NCBI RefSeq assembly: GCF_019355555.1
Contig: NZ_CP072142.1
Coordinates: 620,001 to 684,000, forward strand
DNA: 64,000 nucleotides
Direction of reading: 5' to 3'
DNA from: Rhizobium sp. L51/94
GTDB taxonomy: Bacteria > Pseudomonadota > Alphaproteobacteria > Rhizobiales > Rhizobiaceae
Shown: piece by piece, positions 25,522 to 34,754 of the stretch
Position numbering within the stretch: position 1 is the stretch's first letter
How the letters are laid out: the number at the start of each line of letters is the position of its first letter
The notes under the pieces: generated by a model
What the model was told of the DNA's origin: nothing
The model's input: the letters and a program-made list of their open reading frames with translations, nothing else
Databases searched by the model: none
Position numbers and translations under genes: made by a program

Positions 25522-26797
25522 TCCCGTGCTCCGCTCGTAACAGATGCCAAGCCTTCAGAAAGAAATCCTCGGCACCGAAGTTTCCCGATTTCAGCGCCAA
25601 TGCCAAGTCCGGGCCGTTGATGCTGCGGGTCCAGGGGACGCCGGGATCGATCTCCGGCCCGATCTCGAGCATCGCCACCTGCAGCCCAGCAACGATAGCA
25701 CCGGATGTTTCGCCACCGGCAACCAGAAACTTCGTAAATCCTCTGTTCTTCAAATGGTTTGCGACTTCGGCCAGCGTCGTTTCGACCAATGCGCCGGACT
25801 GGTGCCTGCCCATCGATGCCTGAATGTCTGCAAGGGCGGCCGGATCTGCGCTCGAATAGATAAGCACCGGCGCAGAGCTGTCCTGCGCAAGAGCCCAGTC
25901 TGCTATCTCCGAAGCCGTCTGCCTCCCGTCCGAAATTGCGTTTACATCGAGCGCTAGCGTCGGCATGCCGCTGTGTCGCGCCGCCTCGATCTGGCCGCGG
26001 GTTGCGACCGAGCAGGATCCTGCCAGAATGGCTGCCCGACCCGCTGGCGCCGCCATTTGCACTTGTTCCTGCCGGCGTGCGACGCGGCCCTTGGTAACGA
26101 GATCTTCCGCAAGGCCCAAGCCGATGCCTGAGCCGCCTGTTACAAGCCGCATCTCCGCACACGCTTGTCCGATGGCATGCAGATCGGTGTCTGCAAGGGT
26201 GTCCACGATCACGATCCGGCGCCCGGCTGCTTTTTCTGCTGCGAAGGCCCCTGATATCGCGTCCTGTCCGGACCTTACGATATTGATATCGACCAGTCCT
26301 ACGGCCAGCGACGTCTGACGGCCCAACACCCGCACGATATTTGCATCGGTCATCGGGTTCAGCGGATGATCTTTCAGGGGGCTGTCCGACAGCAGCTGAT
26401 CTCCGACGAACAGGTGGCCTTTGTAAACGGTCCGGCCCGCTGCCGGAAAAGATGGACAGGCGATTGTGAAATCGACATCGAGGAGCGTCATCAGCGCTTC
26501 GGTGACCGGCCCGATATTACCCTCGTCCGTGCTGTCGAAGGTCGAGCAGTATTTGAATAGAAACTTTTCCGCCCCCGCAGCAAGCAGGGCCCGGGCTGCG
26601 GCGCAAGACATATCAACCGCCTCATCGGCTGGAATCGATCGTGACTTCAGGGCAACAACGACAGCATCGGCATCGGCGAACTTTTCACCCGGCGCGGGTA
26701 CGCCGATGCGCTGCACCGTTCGCAGACCCGCGCGCGAAAGCATCAGGCAGAGATCGGTAGCGCCGGTAATGTCGTCCGCAATTGCGCCTATCAGCAC
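25514..26797 (-). CDS. otnK: 3-oxo-tetronate 4-kinase (DUF1537 family)
   Basis: 427 residues, four-carbon acid sugar kinase. The N-terminal IGAIADDITGATDLCL is the substrate-binding domain hallmark; FKYCSTFDSTDEGNIGPV follows. The C-terminal nucleotide-binding domain has LVAGGETSGAIVAGL and the GPEIDPGVPW segment. It phosphorylates 3-oxo-tetronate with ATP. First gene of the minus-strand operon; its promoter is shared divergently with ltnD and contains a LacI-type dyad at 26965. Confidence 0.92.
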   Translation of the reverse strand: MLIGAIADDITGATDLCLMLSRAGLRTVQRIGVPAPGEKFADADAVVVALKSRSIPADEAVDMSCAAARALLAAGAEKFLFKYCSTFDSTDEGNIGPVTEALMTLLDVDFTIACPSFPAAGRTVYKGHLFVGDQLLSDSPLKDHPLNPMTDANIVRVLGRQTSLAVGLVDINIVRSGQDAISGAFAAEKAAGRRIVIVDTLADTDLHAIGQACAEMRLVTGGSGIGLGLAEDLVTKGRVARRQEQVQMAAPAGRAAILAGSCSVATRGQIEAARHSGMPTLALDVNAISDGRQTASEIADWALAQDSSAPVLIYSSADPAALADIQASMGRHQSGALVETTLAEVANHLKNRGFTKFLVAGGETSGAIVAGLQVAMLEIGPEIDPGVPWTRSINGPDLALALKSGNFGAEDFFLKAWHLLRAEHGNA

Positions 26798-26964
26798 GTT
26801 CGTTCCTCATTTTTCCAGCCGGTATGCTGCCCCCAGGGTGTAAGCGAGGATACATCCGACGGTAGCATCGAATTTACTCCGCGCCGTCCCTTTCGCGCTC
26901 GACCCTGTTGTTGCTTCAGCGCAAAAAGCCCTTGCATTGCTTTTCCGACGCGCGCTAACTGTGT

Positions 26965-26984
26965 TTATGGCAACGCTATCATTT
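26965..26984. promoter_or_regulatory. LacI-type operator, otnK/ltnD divergent promoter
   Basis: TTATGGCAACGCTATCATTT matches the perfect palindrome at 28940-28961 at nine of ten left-arm and about six to seven of ten right-arm positions. The 258-bp gap holding it has no other recognisable feature. Confidence 0.6.
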
Positions 26985-27055
26985 GAATTTGACGAGCACA
27001 AGCGCGTGTTTAATCCTGCGGTATCGGCCGCACTCCATTCGGCAAGGAAGCTCAG

Positions 27056-27970
27056 ATGACGACAAAACCTCAACAGACTGCCTGCGTGATCGGGTTGGGA
27101 TCCATGGGGTTCGGGATAGCGGCCTCTCTTCTTCGCGGCGGCTTCGATGTCGTCGGCTGCGATGTCAGTGTGGACGCGATGGCGCGGTTCGAGGCGCTCG
27201 GCGGCAGGGTTGCAGGACTGCCGATCGATGCCGGGCGGGACGCGCAGATCGTGATTTCGGTCGTGGTCAACGCGGCGCAGACCGATGCCGTCCTATTCGG
27301 TGAGAATGGCGCGGTGACCGAAATGGGCAAGCGCGGCACCGTTTTGTCTTGTGCCACCATGTCGCCGGAGGCTGCGCGGGATTTTGAGCGTCGCGCCCAA
27401 GCTCTTGATTTACTTTACATCGATGCCCCGATCAGCGGCGGCGCCATGCGTGCTGCCGCTGGTGAGCTGACGATCATGGCATCCGGTGCGCCAGAGGCCT
27501 TCGCCTCGGCACGTGCTGCCCTCGATTGCATTGCCACCAAGGTCTACGAACTCGGCGAGGCCGCAGGGGTCGGTGCAGCATTCAAGATCGTCAACCAGTT
27601 GCTGGCCGGCGTGCATATCGCCGCTGCCTGCGAGGCCGTGACCTTCGCGAAGGCCATGGACCTGGATATTGCCAAGGTTTACGAGGTGATCTCGGCCTCC
27701 GCCGGCAATTCCTGGATGTTCGAGAACAGGGTTCCGCATATCCTGGAGGGCGATTACCGTCCGCGCAGTGCTGTCGATATCTTCACCAAGGATCTCGGCA
27801 TCGTCTCGGATATCGCCCGCAATCTCAAATTTCCCACGCCCATAGCATCGACTGCCCTGCAGATGTTCGTCATGACGGCTGCCGCCGGCATGGGGCGCGA
27901 CGACGATGCATCGATCGCGCGTATGATCGCGAACCTAACGGGGCTCGATCTTCCAGGGCTGGAGGCCTGA
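27056..27970 (+). CDS. ltnD: L-threonate dehydrogenase
   Basis: 304 residues. HIBADH-superfamily cofactor motif VIGLGSMGFGIAASLL, substrate loop DAPISGGAMRAA, catalytic Lys in AFKIVNQLLAGVH. The C-terminal signature SAGNSWMFENRVPHIL followed by SAVDIFTKDLGIV is characteristic of LtnD. It oxidises L-threonate to 2-oxo-tetronate with NAD+. It is followed 1 bp later by the OtnI-like isomerase. With OtnI, OtnK and OtnC, all in this window, it forms the complete route from L-threonate to dihydroxyacetone phosphate. Confidence 0.93.
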   Translation: MTTKPQQTACVIGLGSMGFGIAASLLRGGFDVVGCDVSVDAMARFEALGGRVAGLPIDAGRDAQIVISVVVNAAQTDAVLFGENGAVTEMGKRGTVLSCATMSPEAARDFERRAQALDLLYIDAPISGGAMRAAAGELTIMASGAPEAFASARAALDCIATKVYELGEAAGVGAAFKIVNQLLAGVHIAAACEAVTFAKAMDLDIAKVYEVISASAGNSWMFENRVPHILEGDYRPRSAVDIFTKDLGIVSDIARNLKFPTPIASTALQMFVMTAAAGMGRDDDASIARMIANLTGLDLPGLEA

Positions 27971-27971
27971 T

Positions 27972-28745
27972 ATGCCACGTTTTGCGGCCAATTTGACCAT
28001 GATGTTCACAGAAGTCGGCTTCCTCGACAGGTTCGCTGCTGCTGCTGCGGCCGGATTCGATGCGGTGGAGTATCTGTTCCCATACGATTTCGACCCAGCC
28101 GATGTCGCCGAGCGATTGCATCGACTCAAGCTCTCGCAAGCGCTTTTCAATTTGCCGCCGGGCGATTGGGCATCGGGCGAGAGAGGTCTCGCAGCGCTGC
28201 CAGAGCGGAAAGATGAATTCCGCGCGTCTGTCGAGACAGCGCTCAGATATGCTGCGGCAACAGGCGTGAAGCGGTTGCACGTGATGAGCGGTCTGGCCGA
28301 GCGGTCGGACCCGGCCGCCGTCGCCGCGTATCGCCAGTCAATCGCCTACGCATGCGACAAGGCGGGCGAGACCGGGCTGGATATTGTTCTGGAGCCGATC
28401 AATGGGCGCGACATGCCCGGATATTTCCTCAATAATTTCAATTTCGCAGCGGATTTGATCGCAGATCTTGGCTATCCAAACCTGAAATTACAGTTCGATA
28501 TCTACCATCGCCAGATCATCCATGGCGATGTGCTCTCTGGGCTGCGAACGATGATGCCCATCATAGGCCACGTTCAGATCGCATCGGTACCCCTCCGCCA
28601 CGAGCCTGGAACGGGAGAGCTCGATGACTTTACCGTCCTGCGTGAACTCGATCGGCTGGGATATGACGGTTTTGTCGGCTGCGAGTACCGTCCGGCACGC
28701 GGCACGATCGAAGGCCTCGGATGGCTGGCGACCTTTCGCCAGTAG
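27972..28745 (+). CDS. otnI: 2-oxo-tetronate isomerase (hydroxypyruvate isomerase-like)
   Basis: 257 residues, xylose-isomerase-like TIM barrel of the Hyi/OtnI group. Metal-ligand and active-site regions visible are DIVLEPINGRDMPGYFLN (Glu), LKLQFDIYHRQII (Asp, His), GHVQIASVPLRHEPGTGEL (His), and the terminal FVGCEYRP (Glu). It isomerises 2-oxo-tetronate to 3-oxo-tetronate. Essentially contiguous with ltnD. Hydroxypyruvate isomerase itself cannot be excluded on sequence, but the operon composition makes OtnI the better call. Confidence 0.9.
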   Translation: MPRFAANLTMMFTEVGFLDRFAAAAAAGFDAVEYLFPYDFDPADVAERLHRLKLSQALFNLPPGDWASGERGLAALPERKDEFRASVETALRYAAATGVKRLHVMSGLAERSDPAAVAAYRQSIAYACDKAGETGLDIVLEPINGRDMPGYFLNNFNFAADLIADLGYPNLKLQFDIYHRQIIHGDVLSGLRTMMPIIGHVQIASVPLRHEPGTGELDDFTVLRELDRLGYDGFVGCEYRPARGTIEGLGWLATFRQ

Positions 28746-29100
28746 GGATGCAGTCAGTTAATAGCCGACATGCTGATTAACAGCGCTGCCATTCAACAGA
28801 GAAATTCTGTGCGTTTAATGCACTTGCAGACGCGGGGAATGACTGAGCACACTTCCATCTTGACCGCATAACACTGATAAATTCGTTCCATCTTACATAA
28901 AATCGAAAACGAGCTTGACAGATGGCGGAATTGGCAGAAGTTATGGCAGCGCTGCCATAACATTTCAAGGTAGTCTTTGAATAGCTGGCCTTGCGTACCC
29001 CATCACCGCCGAAAGCATCTGGAGGTTGCGATCTGTGGTGACGATAGACAACGGATATGCTGACAGCTCACGCGAGCAGCGGCGATAGGGAGGAGATTTC
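28746..29100 (+). promoter_or_regulatory. promoter region of tetronate importer with two operator-like dyads
   Basis: 355 bp without a gene. It contains a half-conserved element (28774-28795, sharing CAGCGCTGCCAT) and a perfect palindrome (28940-28961). Their spacing of 166 bp centre-to-centre is compatible with LacI-type DNA looping. A GGGAGGAG ribosome site at its end precedes the permease gene. Confidence 0.6.
28940..28961. promoter_or_regulatory. LacI-type operator, perfect 22-bp palindrome
   Basis: Two 11-base arms, GTTATGGCAGC and GCTGCCATAAC, are exact reverse complements with no spacer and a central GCGC. It sits about 140 bp upstream of the importer operon whose last gene encodes a LacI regulator. 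Confidence 0.78.
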
Positions 29101-30111
29101 ATGTCCGGACTCGTCAATGACGAACCGTCGCCCCGTAACTCGTCATCGGGCTTTCTTGCCCAGTTGGCAAAATTGCGTCATGTGCGAGAGGTCAACGTGC
29201 TCGTCGCCCTCGTGGTCGTCGGCGCGCTCATCAGCCTGTACACGCCGTATTTCCTGACGACCAATAATCTGATGGGCGTATTTCGCGCATTCTCGCTGAC
29301 GGCGATCATGAGCATCGGCATGGTTATGGTCATCATCACCGGCGGCATCGATCTATCGGTCGGCTCGGCAATGGGTCTCGCCTCGCTGGTGACCGCCCTG
29401 TGCTTCGAAGCCGGTTTTTCGACCGGCGGCAGTGTCGCTGCCGGCCTTTCGGTCGGCGTGGCGTTCGGGTTTATCAATGGCGCACTGATCACCATGATCG
29501 GGCTGCCGCCATTCATCGCGACGCTTGGAACCCTCAGCATCGGGCGTGGCCTTATGTACATGATCACCCACGGGGTTCCTGTCACGCCGACGCCGCCCGA
29601 TGCTTTCTCCATTCTCGGCCAGGGCTATCTCGGCCCGGTGCCGGTGCCCGTCGTGATCATGCTGGTCCTCATGGCAATATTCGCGCTGATCATGCGCCGC
29701 ACGCGCTTCGGTCGGCATATCTACGCGACAGGTGGAAACGAAAATGCGGCGCGCCTGAGCGGTGTGAAGGTAGATCGGGTGAAACTGGCCGTCTACGTGC
29801 TGTCTTCAACCATCGCGGCGGCAGCCGGCGTCATTGCATTTTCCAGATACCTGTCCGCCGAACCTGCGTCCGGCTTTGGATCGGAGCTCGATGTGATCGC
29901 TGCTGCCGCAATCGGCGGAGCCAGCCTTGCCGGTGGGGTTGGCAGCGTCTCCGGGGCCGTCATCGGCGCAGCGCTTGTCGGCGTCATCGCCAATGGCGTT
30001 GTGCTGCTCAACATCAATACCTATGCCCAGCAGGCCATCACGGGCGGGGTGATCCTCATTGCCGTGAGCCTGGACGTTTTGAGAAATCGGCTCTCGGGAG
30101 GTCGCGGATAA
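29101..30111 (+). CDS. CUT2-type ABC transporter permease (tetronate island)
   Basis: 336 residues with about ten hydrophobic segments. The RbsC hallmark GGIDLSVGSAMGLAS is exact; FINGALITMIGLPPFIATLGT and YATGGNENAARLSGVKVDRVK follow the family. ATG preceded by GGGAGGAG. It is unusually first in its operon, ahead of binding protein and ATPase. The island context points to L-threonate or another tetronic acid as cargo, though CUT2 systems usually carry sugars. Confidence 0.93.
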   Translation: MSGLVNDEPSPRNSSSGFLAQLAKLRHVREVNVLVALVVVGALISLYTPYFLTTNNLMGVFRAFSLTAIMSIGMVMVIITGGIDLSVGSAMGLASLVTALCFEAGFSTGGSVAAGLSVGVAFGFINGALITMIGLPPFIATLGTLSIGRGLMYMITHGVPVTPTPPDAFSILGQGYLGPVPVPVVIMLVLMAIFALIMRRTRFGRHIYATGGNENAARLSGVKVDRVKLAVYVLSSTIAAAAGVIAFSRYLSAEPASGFGSELDVIAAAAIGGASLAGGVGSVSGAVIGAALVGVIANGVVLLNINTYAQQAITGGVILIAVSLDVLRNRLSGGRG

Positions 30112-30178
30112 CGCGGAGGCTGCAAGTTTCAATGGAGATACCCGGCGGAGGACGTACGGGTGAGGAGGAGAAGGAAAG

Positions 30179-31105
30179 ATGAACGAGTTCAAAAAAGCAG
30201 TGTTTGCAGCATTGTTATCGATGACGGCGGTCGGCGGCGCGGTGGCTCAGGACATTACCATCGCTGTGGTGCCAAAAGTGGCGGTGCCGTTTTTCGACGA
30301 CTGTAACAAGGGCGCGCAGGAAGCGGCCAAGGCTGCAGGAGTCGATTATCAGTGGGTTGTTCCGCAGAACACCCAAGGGTCGACACAGGTCAAAATCATA
30401 GAGGATCTCATTGCTCGCCACGTCAGCGGTATCGCCGTCTCGGTCAACGAACCGAAGTCGGTGGAGGGGATCATCAAGCAGGCCATGGCGGCCGGCATCA
30501 AGGTCCTGACCTTCGATAGCGACAGCGCCAAGAGCGGCCGCAGCATGTATATCGGCACGATCAACAAGCAGGCGGGCGTCACCATGGGCAAATCCATGGG
30601 CGAAGCGCTCGGCGGCAAGGGCGAGGTTGCCATCGTCACCGGCCAGCTCGGCGCCTCCAATCTCAACGAGCGGATCGACGGCGTCAAGGAAGCGCTGAAG
30701 GCGTTTCCCGAGATCAAGGTTGTCGCTACCGAGGGCACCGAAGACGACCTCGCAAAGGCCGTCTCGGTGACGGAGGCGTTGCTGCGCGGAAACCCCAAGC
30801 TGGCCGGCATTATCGGCGTCAGCCAAGTCGGCGGCCCCGCCGCTGCCAAGGTCCTGGCAGAGCAGGAATTCTCCGATCGCAAGGCGGGCGTTAAGGTCTA
30901 CGCCTTCGACGACCTGCCCGACACGATCAAGGGTGTCAAAAACGGCTACATTGCCGGCATCATGGTCCAGCGTCCTGTCACCATGGGCAAGCTTGCCGTC
31001 GAGCACCTGGTCGCCCAGATCAAGGGTACGGAGACTGAAAGCAAGGATATCGACACCGGCGTGACTGTTGTCAACGCCTCCAATCTCGGCAGCTACACGA
31101 AGTAG
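30179..31105 (+). CDS. ABC transporter substrate-binding protein (RbsB-like)
   Basis: 308 residues; signal peptide MNEFKKAVFAALLSMTAVGG with cleavage after AVA. The mature N-terminus ITIAVVPKVAVPFFDDCNKGAQEAAKAAGV is the classic RbsB first strand and helix. ISVNEP-like binding-site segment, GIKVLTFDSDS (the Asp that contacts ligand in RbsB), and AIVTGQLGASNLNERIDGVKE are visible. Lies between permease and ATPase genes. A strong hairpin follows its stop. Confidence 0.92.
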   Translation: MNEFKKAVFAALLSMTAVGGAVAQDITIAVVPKVAVPFFDDCNKGAQEAAKAAGVDYQWVVPQNTQGSTQVKIIEDLIARHVSGIAVSVNEPKSVEGIIKQAMAAGIKVLTFDSDSAKSGRSMYIGTINKQAGVTMGKSMGEALGGKGEVAIVTGQLGASNLNERIDGVKEALKAFPEIKVVATEGTEDDLAKAVSVTEALLRGNPKLAGIIGVSQVGGPAAAKVLAEQEFSDRKAGVKVYAFDDLPDTIKGVKNGYIAGIMVQRPVTMGKLAVEHLVAQIKGTETESKDIDTGVTVVNASNLGSYTK

Positions 31106-31113
31106 GCGTCAAG

Positions 31114-31143
31114 GCCGACGGCGCCGGAACCGGCGCCGTCGGC
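31114..31143 (+). terminator. intercistronic hairpin after binding-protein gene
   Basis: A perfect 14-bp inverted repeat, GCCGACGGCGCCGG and its complement, separated by AA, lies nine bases after the binding-protein stop and 24 bases before the ATPase start. It has no T-tract. It probably stabilises the upstream mRNA or partially terminates, giving excess binding protein over ATPase. Confidence 0.6.
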
Positions 31144-31166
31144 AGCATCCTGATGTGGAGATTATC

Positions 31167-32669
31167 ATGACGCCTTTTCTCGAAATGCGCGGCATCTCGA
31201 AGACTTTTCCCGGTGTCCACGCACTCAAAAACGTCGATCTCTCGCTGAGCAGCGGCGAGGTCCATGTGCTCGCCGGAGAAAACGGCGCGGGAAAAAGTAC
31301 CCTGATGAAGATCATGACGGGTGTCTACCGCGCCGATCCGGGCGGCTCGATCCGCGTCGAGGGGCATGAGGTGACGATCAGCGATCCGGTCCACGCACGG
31401 TCGCTGGGCATCAGCATCATCTATCAGGAGCTTGCGGTGGTGAATAATCTCACCGTGGCCGAAAACATTTTTCTGGCCCGCGAGCCTCTCGGCCCCGGCG
31501 GTCTCATCGATACGCGCAGGATGAATGCCGAAACACGGGCCGTCCTCGCCGAACTGGAGATGACCATCGAGCCGACGACGCGTGTCGGCAATCTCAGCAT
31601 CGGCCAGAAACAGATGGTCGAGATCGCGCGGGCGATCTCGTATCGCTCGAAATTGATCATCATGGACGAGCCGACCGCATCGCTCAGCCATCACGAAGCG
31701 TCCACCCTGATGCGGATCGTCCGCAAGCTCGTCGCGCAGCAGATCGGTATCGTCTACATCTCGCATCGCATGGACGAGATTTTCGAGATTGCCGACCGGG
31801 TCACGGTCTTGCGCGACGGCCAGACGGTCGATACGCGGCCGATTGCCGAAATGACCCGTGAGTTGCTGGTGCGCAAGATGGTCGATCGCGACCTGTCGCA
31901 ACTGTTCGGCGAGCATCAGTCCTACGCCACATCCGACATCCTGCTTTCCGTCCGCGGACTGGGCCTGAAGAGCAGGACCGCGCATGGTGCCAAGGTGGAG
32001 GATATTTCTTTCGACCTGCACAAAGGCGAGATTTTGGGCTTCTTCGGGCTCGTCGGGTCCGGTCGTACGGAAATCATGGAGATGATCTTTGGCTGGCGTC
32101 CGCGCGTCGGCGATGTGATAATAGAAGGCGCGACAGTGACGATACGAGATCCCGCTGATGCCATCGATCTCGGTATCGGCTTCGTTTCTGAAGACCGAAA
32201 GGAACTTGGGCTCGTGCTCGGCATGTCGGTACGTGAAAATTTCAGTCTCACGCATCTGTCCGACTATTGTACGCTGGATGTCGTCAACCAGAAGCGGGAG
32301 ACCAGTGCCTGCGCTGCGTTCATCCGCTCTCTCGGTATCAAGACGCCGTCGACGGAGCAGAAGGTGCTGAATCTTTCCGGGGGAAACCAGCAGAAGGTGG
32401 TCATCGCCAAATGGGTGGCGCGACATCCTCGTATCCTGATTGTCGACGAGCCAACGCGCGGCATCGACATCGGTGCGAAATCCGAGGTTCACACGCTTCT
32501 CAACAGCCTTGCAAAGCAGGGGATTGCAATCATCGTCGTCTCCTCCGACTTGCCAGAGATCCTGGCCATCAGCGACCGAATCGTCGTGCTGAAGGAGGGC
32601 CGCATCACCGGCAAGATCGAGCGCAGCGAGGCGACGCAGGAGCGCATCATGCTCGCCGCGACAGCTTGA
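31167..32669 (+). CDS. CUT2-type ABC transporter ATPase (RbsA-like)
   Basis: 500 residues. Domain 1: Walker A GENGAGKST, signature LSIGQKQMVEIARA, Walker B IIMDEPTASL. Domain 2: degenerate P-loop GLVGSGRTE, signature LSGGNQQKVVIAKW, IVDEPTRGIDIG. ATG at 31167 follows GGAG; the open frame extends back to 31068, but those 33 arginine-rich residues overlap the binding-protein gene and the hairpin and are not credible. Partner of the genes at 29101 and 30179. Confidence 0.93.
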   Translation: MTPFLEMRGISKTFPGVHALKNVDLSLSSGEVHVLAGENGAGKSTLMKIMTGVYRADPGGSIRVEGHEVTISDPVHARSLGISIIYQELAVVNNLTVAENIFLAREPLGPGGLIDTRRMNAETRAVLAELEMTIEPTTRVGNLSIGQKQMVEIARAISYRSKLIIMDEPTASLSHHEASTLMRIVRKLVAQQIGIVYISHRMDEIFEIADRVTVLRDGQTVDTRPIAEMTRELLVRKMVDRDLSQLFGEHQSYATSDILLSVRGLGLKSRTAHGAKVEDISFDLHKGEILGFFGLVGSGRTEIMEMIFGWRPRVGDVIIEGATVTIRDPADAIDLGIGFVSEDRKELGLVLGMSVRENFSLTHLSDYCTLDVVNQKRETSACAAFIRSLGIKTPSTEQKVLNLSGGNQQKVVIAKWVARHPRILIVDEPTRGIDIGAKSEVHTLLNSLAKQGIAIIVVSSDLPEILAISDRIVVLKEGRITGKIERSEATQERIMLAATA

Positions 32670-32716
32670 CGAATTGGTTTCGGCGCACATTTTTCAACGA
32701 AAAGGAGATCTACAAA

Positions 32717-33610
32717 ATGACCAAACGCATTGTGTTTACAGGCGGTACGGGGAAGGCCGGTCGTCACGCCGTTCCCCATCTGCTGGAAAAGGGATATTCC
32801 ATTCTCAATGTCGACCTGAAGCCTCTCGACCTGCCGGGCGTTAATACGCTGATTACCGACATCACCGATAGCGGCCAGGTCTTCAACGCGTTGACCACGC
32901 ACTTCGGGTTTGACGGCTACGACGATGGCGCCCCACCGTCTGCCCCCGATGCTGTCGTTCATTTTGCCGCCATTCCCCGCGTCATGATCGAGCCGGACAA
33001 CAAGACGTTTTCGGCCAATGTCGTTGGAACCTACAACGTCATCGAGGCGGCCATGAAATTGGGTGTCCGCAAGGTCATCATCGCATCGAGCGAGACCACT
33101 TACGGCGTCTGCTTTGCCGAAGGCGACAAGGATTTTCACAGTTTCCCGCTGGAAGAAGACTACGACAGCGACCCGATGGACAGCTACGGCCTGTCGAAGG
33201 TCGTCAACGAAAAGACGGCACGGGCATTTTCGATGCGCTACAACGCCGACATTTACGCCCTGCGCATCGGCAACGTCATCGAGCCGCATGAGTATTCCAA
33301 TTTCCCGGCCTACCTCGACAACCCAATGTCGCGCAAACGTAACGCCTGGAGCTACATCGATGCCCGCGATCTCGGCGAGATTGTCCATCTTTGCATCGAG
33401 AAGGACGGCCTCGGCTATCAGGTCTTCAATGCGGTCAACGACACCATTACCGCAGACCTGCCGACTTCGGAGTTCCTTGCCAAATACTGCCCGCAAACTC
33501 CTGTAAAGCGTGAGATGGGAAGAGACGAAGCGCCGATTTCCAACCGCAAGGCTCGCGATGTCCTCGGTTTCCGGGAAGCGCACCCGTGGAAGAATTATGT
33601 GAAGCGCTGA
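32717..33610 (+). CDS. NAD(P)-dependent extended SDR (epimerase/dehydratase-like)
   Basis: 297 residues from an ATG with an AAAGGAGA site; the longer frame to 32267 runs inside the ATPase gene. The cofactor motif is FTGGTGKAGRHAVPHL, then VVHFAAIP (extended-SDR second motif) and the Tyr-x-x-x-Lys of SYGLSKVVNEKTA. The C-terminal half SYIDARDLGEIVHLCI contacts substrate. Candidates are a uronate dehydrogenase-like or D-erythronate 2-dehydrogenase-like (DenD) activity. A DenD role would let D-erythronate enter the same OtnI-OtnK-OtnC pathway. I do not recognise the exact subfamily. Confidence 0.85.
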   Translation: MTKRIVFTGGTGKAGRHAVPHLLEKGYSILNVDLKPLDLPGVNTLITDITDSGQVFNALTTHFGFDGYDDGAPPSAPDAVVHFAAIPRVMIEPDNKTFSANVVGTYNVIEAAMKLGVRKVIIASSETTYGVCFAEGDKDFHSFPLEEDYDSDPMDSYGLSKVVNEKTARAFSMRYNADIYALRIGNVIEPHEYSNFPAYLDNPMSRKRNAWSYIDARDLGEIVHLCIEKDGLGYQVFNAVNDTITADLPTSEFLAKYCPQTPVKREMGRDEAPISNRKARDVLGFREAHPWKNYVKR

Positions 33611-33728
33611 ATTAATCCGGCCGGGGCTGATTTGCATTTTTAGCCTCGGCCAAATACCGTGCGAACAAGGAGCTTGATGGTCGCTCGATTGGCCAATCCT
33701 GACCATGGCCGAAACGGGAATCCGCATA

Positions 33729-34754
33729 ATGACAACACGGCGCCGCCTTCCCGACAGGAAGTCCAAGATCACCCTGCGTGAAGTTGCGCTGCGGGCCGAT
33801 GTGAGCGAATCGACCGTATCCCGCATCATGCGCAACCAGTCGCTGGTCGCCGACGCGACACGCGAAAAGGTCATGGAAACCGTACGGGCGCTTGGATATG
33901 TGCCGAACCGGATCGCAGGTTCGCTTGCGTCGCTTAACTCCCATCTGATTGGCGTGGTCATTCCCTCGCTGTCGAATATCGTCTTTCCGGAAGTCATCCA
34001 GGGCGTGCACGAGGCTCTGAAATCCTCGGATTTCCAGGCCGTCATCAGCACCACGGAATATGACATCGACCGGGAAGAGGTGATGGTGCGTGGCCTTCTG
34101 GCCTGGAAGCCTGCTGCGATCCTTATTGCAGGATTCGATCACACCATGGCGACGCGACGGATGCTGGATCAGAGCGGCGTGCGCGTTGTCGAATTGATGG
34201 ATATCGACAGTGCGCCGATCGACATCGCAGTTGGCATGTCGCACCGCCGGGCGGGTTACGCGATAGGGCAGCATCTGATCGCGCGAGGCTACCGTCATTT
34301 CGGCTATGTGGGCCATGACTGGGCGGCGGACCGCCGCGCGCGGCTTCGCTACGATGGGCTAAGGGAAGCCTTGGCTGAGGCTGGCCTGTCGATCGAGGCG
34401 CATGCGATTGCGGATGGTCCGAGCTCGGTCGGCACCGGTCGCGAGCAGACCAGGCATCTTTGTGCGGCGTCTGCCGAAATCGACGTGACGGTTTATTCCA
34501 ATGACGACATGGCCGTGGGGGGCGTTTTTCATTGCCTGAGCGCCGGCATTTCCCTGCCCGACGACATGGCGATCTTCGGCTTCAACGGTCTCGAAATCGG
34601 CCGCGAACTGCCGCAGCCACTCTCGACGCTGCGCTCGAACCGTTTCATGATCGGCAAGAAGGCGATCGAGGCTATCCTGGAATCGCCGGAGCGATGCACC
34701 CGTCCGGTTGTCATCGACACAGGCTTTGAGATCTTCCCTGGCGCCACGGCCTGA
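33729..34754 (+). CDS. LacI-family transcriptional regulator (tetronate island)
   Basis: About 341 residues. Helix-turn-helix ITLREVALRADVSESTVSRIM, hinge GYVPNRIAGSLAS, then an effector domain (LIGVVIPSLSNIVFPEVIQG, GFNGLEIGRELPQPLSTLR). ATG at 33729 with a distal GGGA; an ATG at 33705 adds eight residues and is possible. Last gene of the importer cluster. It is the likely ligand of the GTTATGGCAGCGCTGCCATAAC-type operators at 26965, 28774 and 28940; the effector is presumably a tetronic acid. Confidence 0.9.
   Translation: MTTRRRLPDRKSKITLREVALRADVSESTVSRIMRNQSLVADATREKVMETVRALGYVPNRIAGSLASLNSHLIGVVIPSLSNIVFPEVIQGVHEALKSSDFQAVISTTEYDIDREEVMVRGLLAWKPAAILIAGFDHTMATRRMLDQSGVRVVELMDIDSAPIDIAVGMSHRRAGYAIGQHLIARGYRHFGYVGHDWAADRRARLRYDGLREALAEAGLSIEAHAIADGPSSVGTGREQTRHLCAASAEIDVTVYSNDDMAVGGVFHCLSAGISLPDDMAIFGFNGLEIGRELPQPLSTLRSNRFMIGKKAIEAILESPERCTRPVVIDTGFEIFPGATA

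Noticed and set aside
31068..31166. Longer start for the ATPase gene at 31167
   Set aside because: The added 33 residues are arginine-rich, overlap the binding-protein 3' end and cross the intercistronic hairpin; 31167 has a good ribosome site.
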